Assembly (NCBI GenBank): GCA_964017185.1
Contig: OZ024871.1
Coordinates: 57,339,226-57,403,225 of the forward strand
DNA from: Rugalucina vietnamica
Taxonomy: Eukaryota; Mollusca; Bivalvia; Lucinida; Lucinidae
Reading direction: 5' to 3'
DNA: 64,000 nucleotides
Below are positions 63,945-64,000 of this stretch, one piece after another. Each line of letters opens with the position of its first letter. Within the stretch, counting starts at the first letter, position 1. Under the pieces are notes generated by a model. The model searched no databases and was not told the origin of the DNA. It saw nothing but the letters and a program-made list of their open reading frames with translations. A program made the translations under genes and the position numbers.

Positions 63945-64000
63945 GTAGGTGGCTGCTGACTGACAGCTGTCAGAACACTAGCTACAGGGAGTAGCAGATG

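Overview
This window looks like nuclear DNA from a marine invertebrate, most likely a bivalve mollusc. The evidence is short, well-spaced exons in AT-rich introns with GT/AG splice signals, dense small DNA-transposon derivatives and tRNA-derived SINEs, and an AGCTCACCTGAGC / GTCCGTCCGTCC repeat of a type I associate with bivalve genomes. The species cannot be fixed from the sequence alone.

One gene fills the window on the + strand: a giant cadherin-repeat protein, open at both ends. I traced 82 consecutive exons (741 to 63944) that join into one uninterrupted frame of about 4,612 codons, covering about 43 extracellular cadherin (EC) repeats. No start codon, signal peptide, membrane segment, cytoplasmic tail or poly(A) signal of the gene is visible. 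The layout is very regular. Each repeat is split over two exon types that alternate without exception. 'A' exons (59-70 codons) carry the D-x-G-x-P hairpin, the inter-repeat linker and the next repeat's first strands up to A-x-D-x-D. 'B' exons (36-51 codons) carry the middle strands with the pattern Y-x-I ... YF-x-I ... TG-x-I-x-L. All 81 introns are phase 0 and every exon is a multiple of three. One exon (18894-19730, 279 codons) holds five modules fused without introns.

The repeats are unorthodox. The calcium-binding linker motif D-x-N-D-N is absent throughout and is usually replaced by R-N (29 of 43 linkers) or R-D (5 of 43). The D-R-E motif is also missing, while the Glu of the first strand, A-x-D-x-D and D-x-G-x-P are mostly kept. 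The protein is therefore probably a long extracellular filament or adhesion molecule with altered calcium dependence.

The introns are a museum of repeats. About 23 copies belong to one TIR/hairpin element (called MITE-A here). Smaller families (MITE-B, Rep-C to Rep-K), two copies of a tRNA-headed SINE, a 1.06-kb CAG-ended transposon with a 6-bp target duplication, a 1.65-kb bivalve-type repeat, a foldback element and about ten tandem arrays make up much of the rest. Many insertions end within 15-40 bp of splice sites, and three exons have their 3' end plus splice donor tandemly copied into the following intron. I see no second gene, no true tRNA or rRNA gene, and no coding region of an active transposase or reverse transcriptase.
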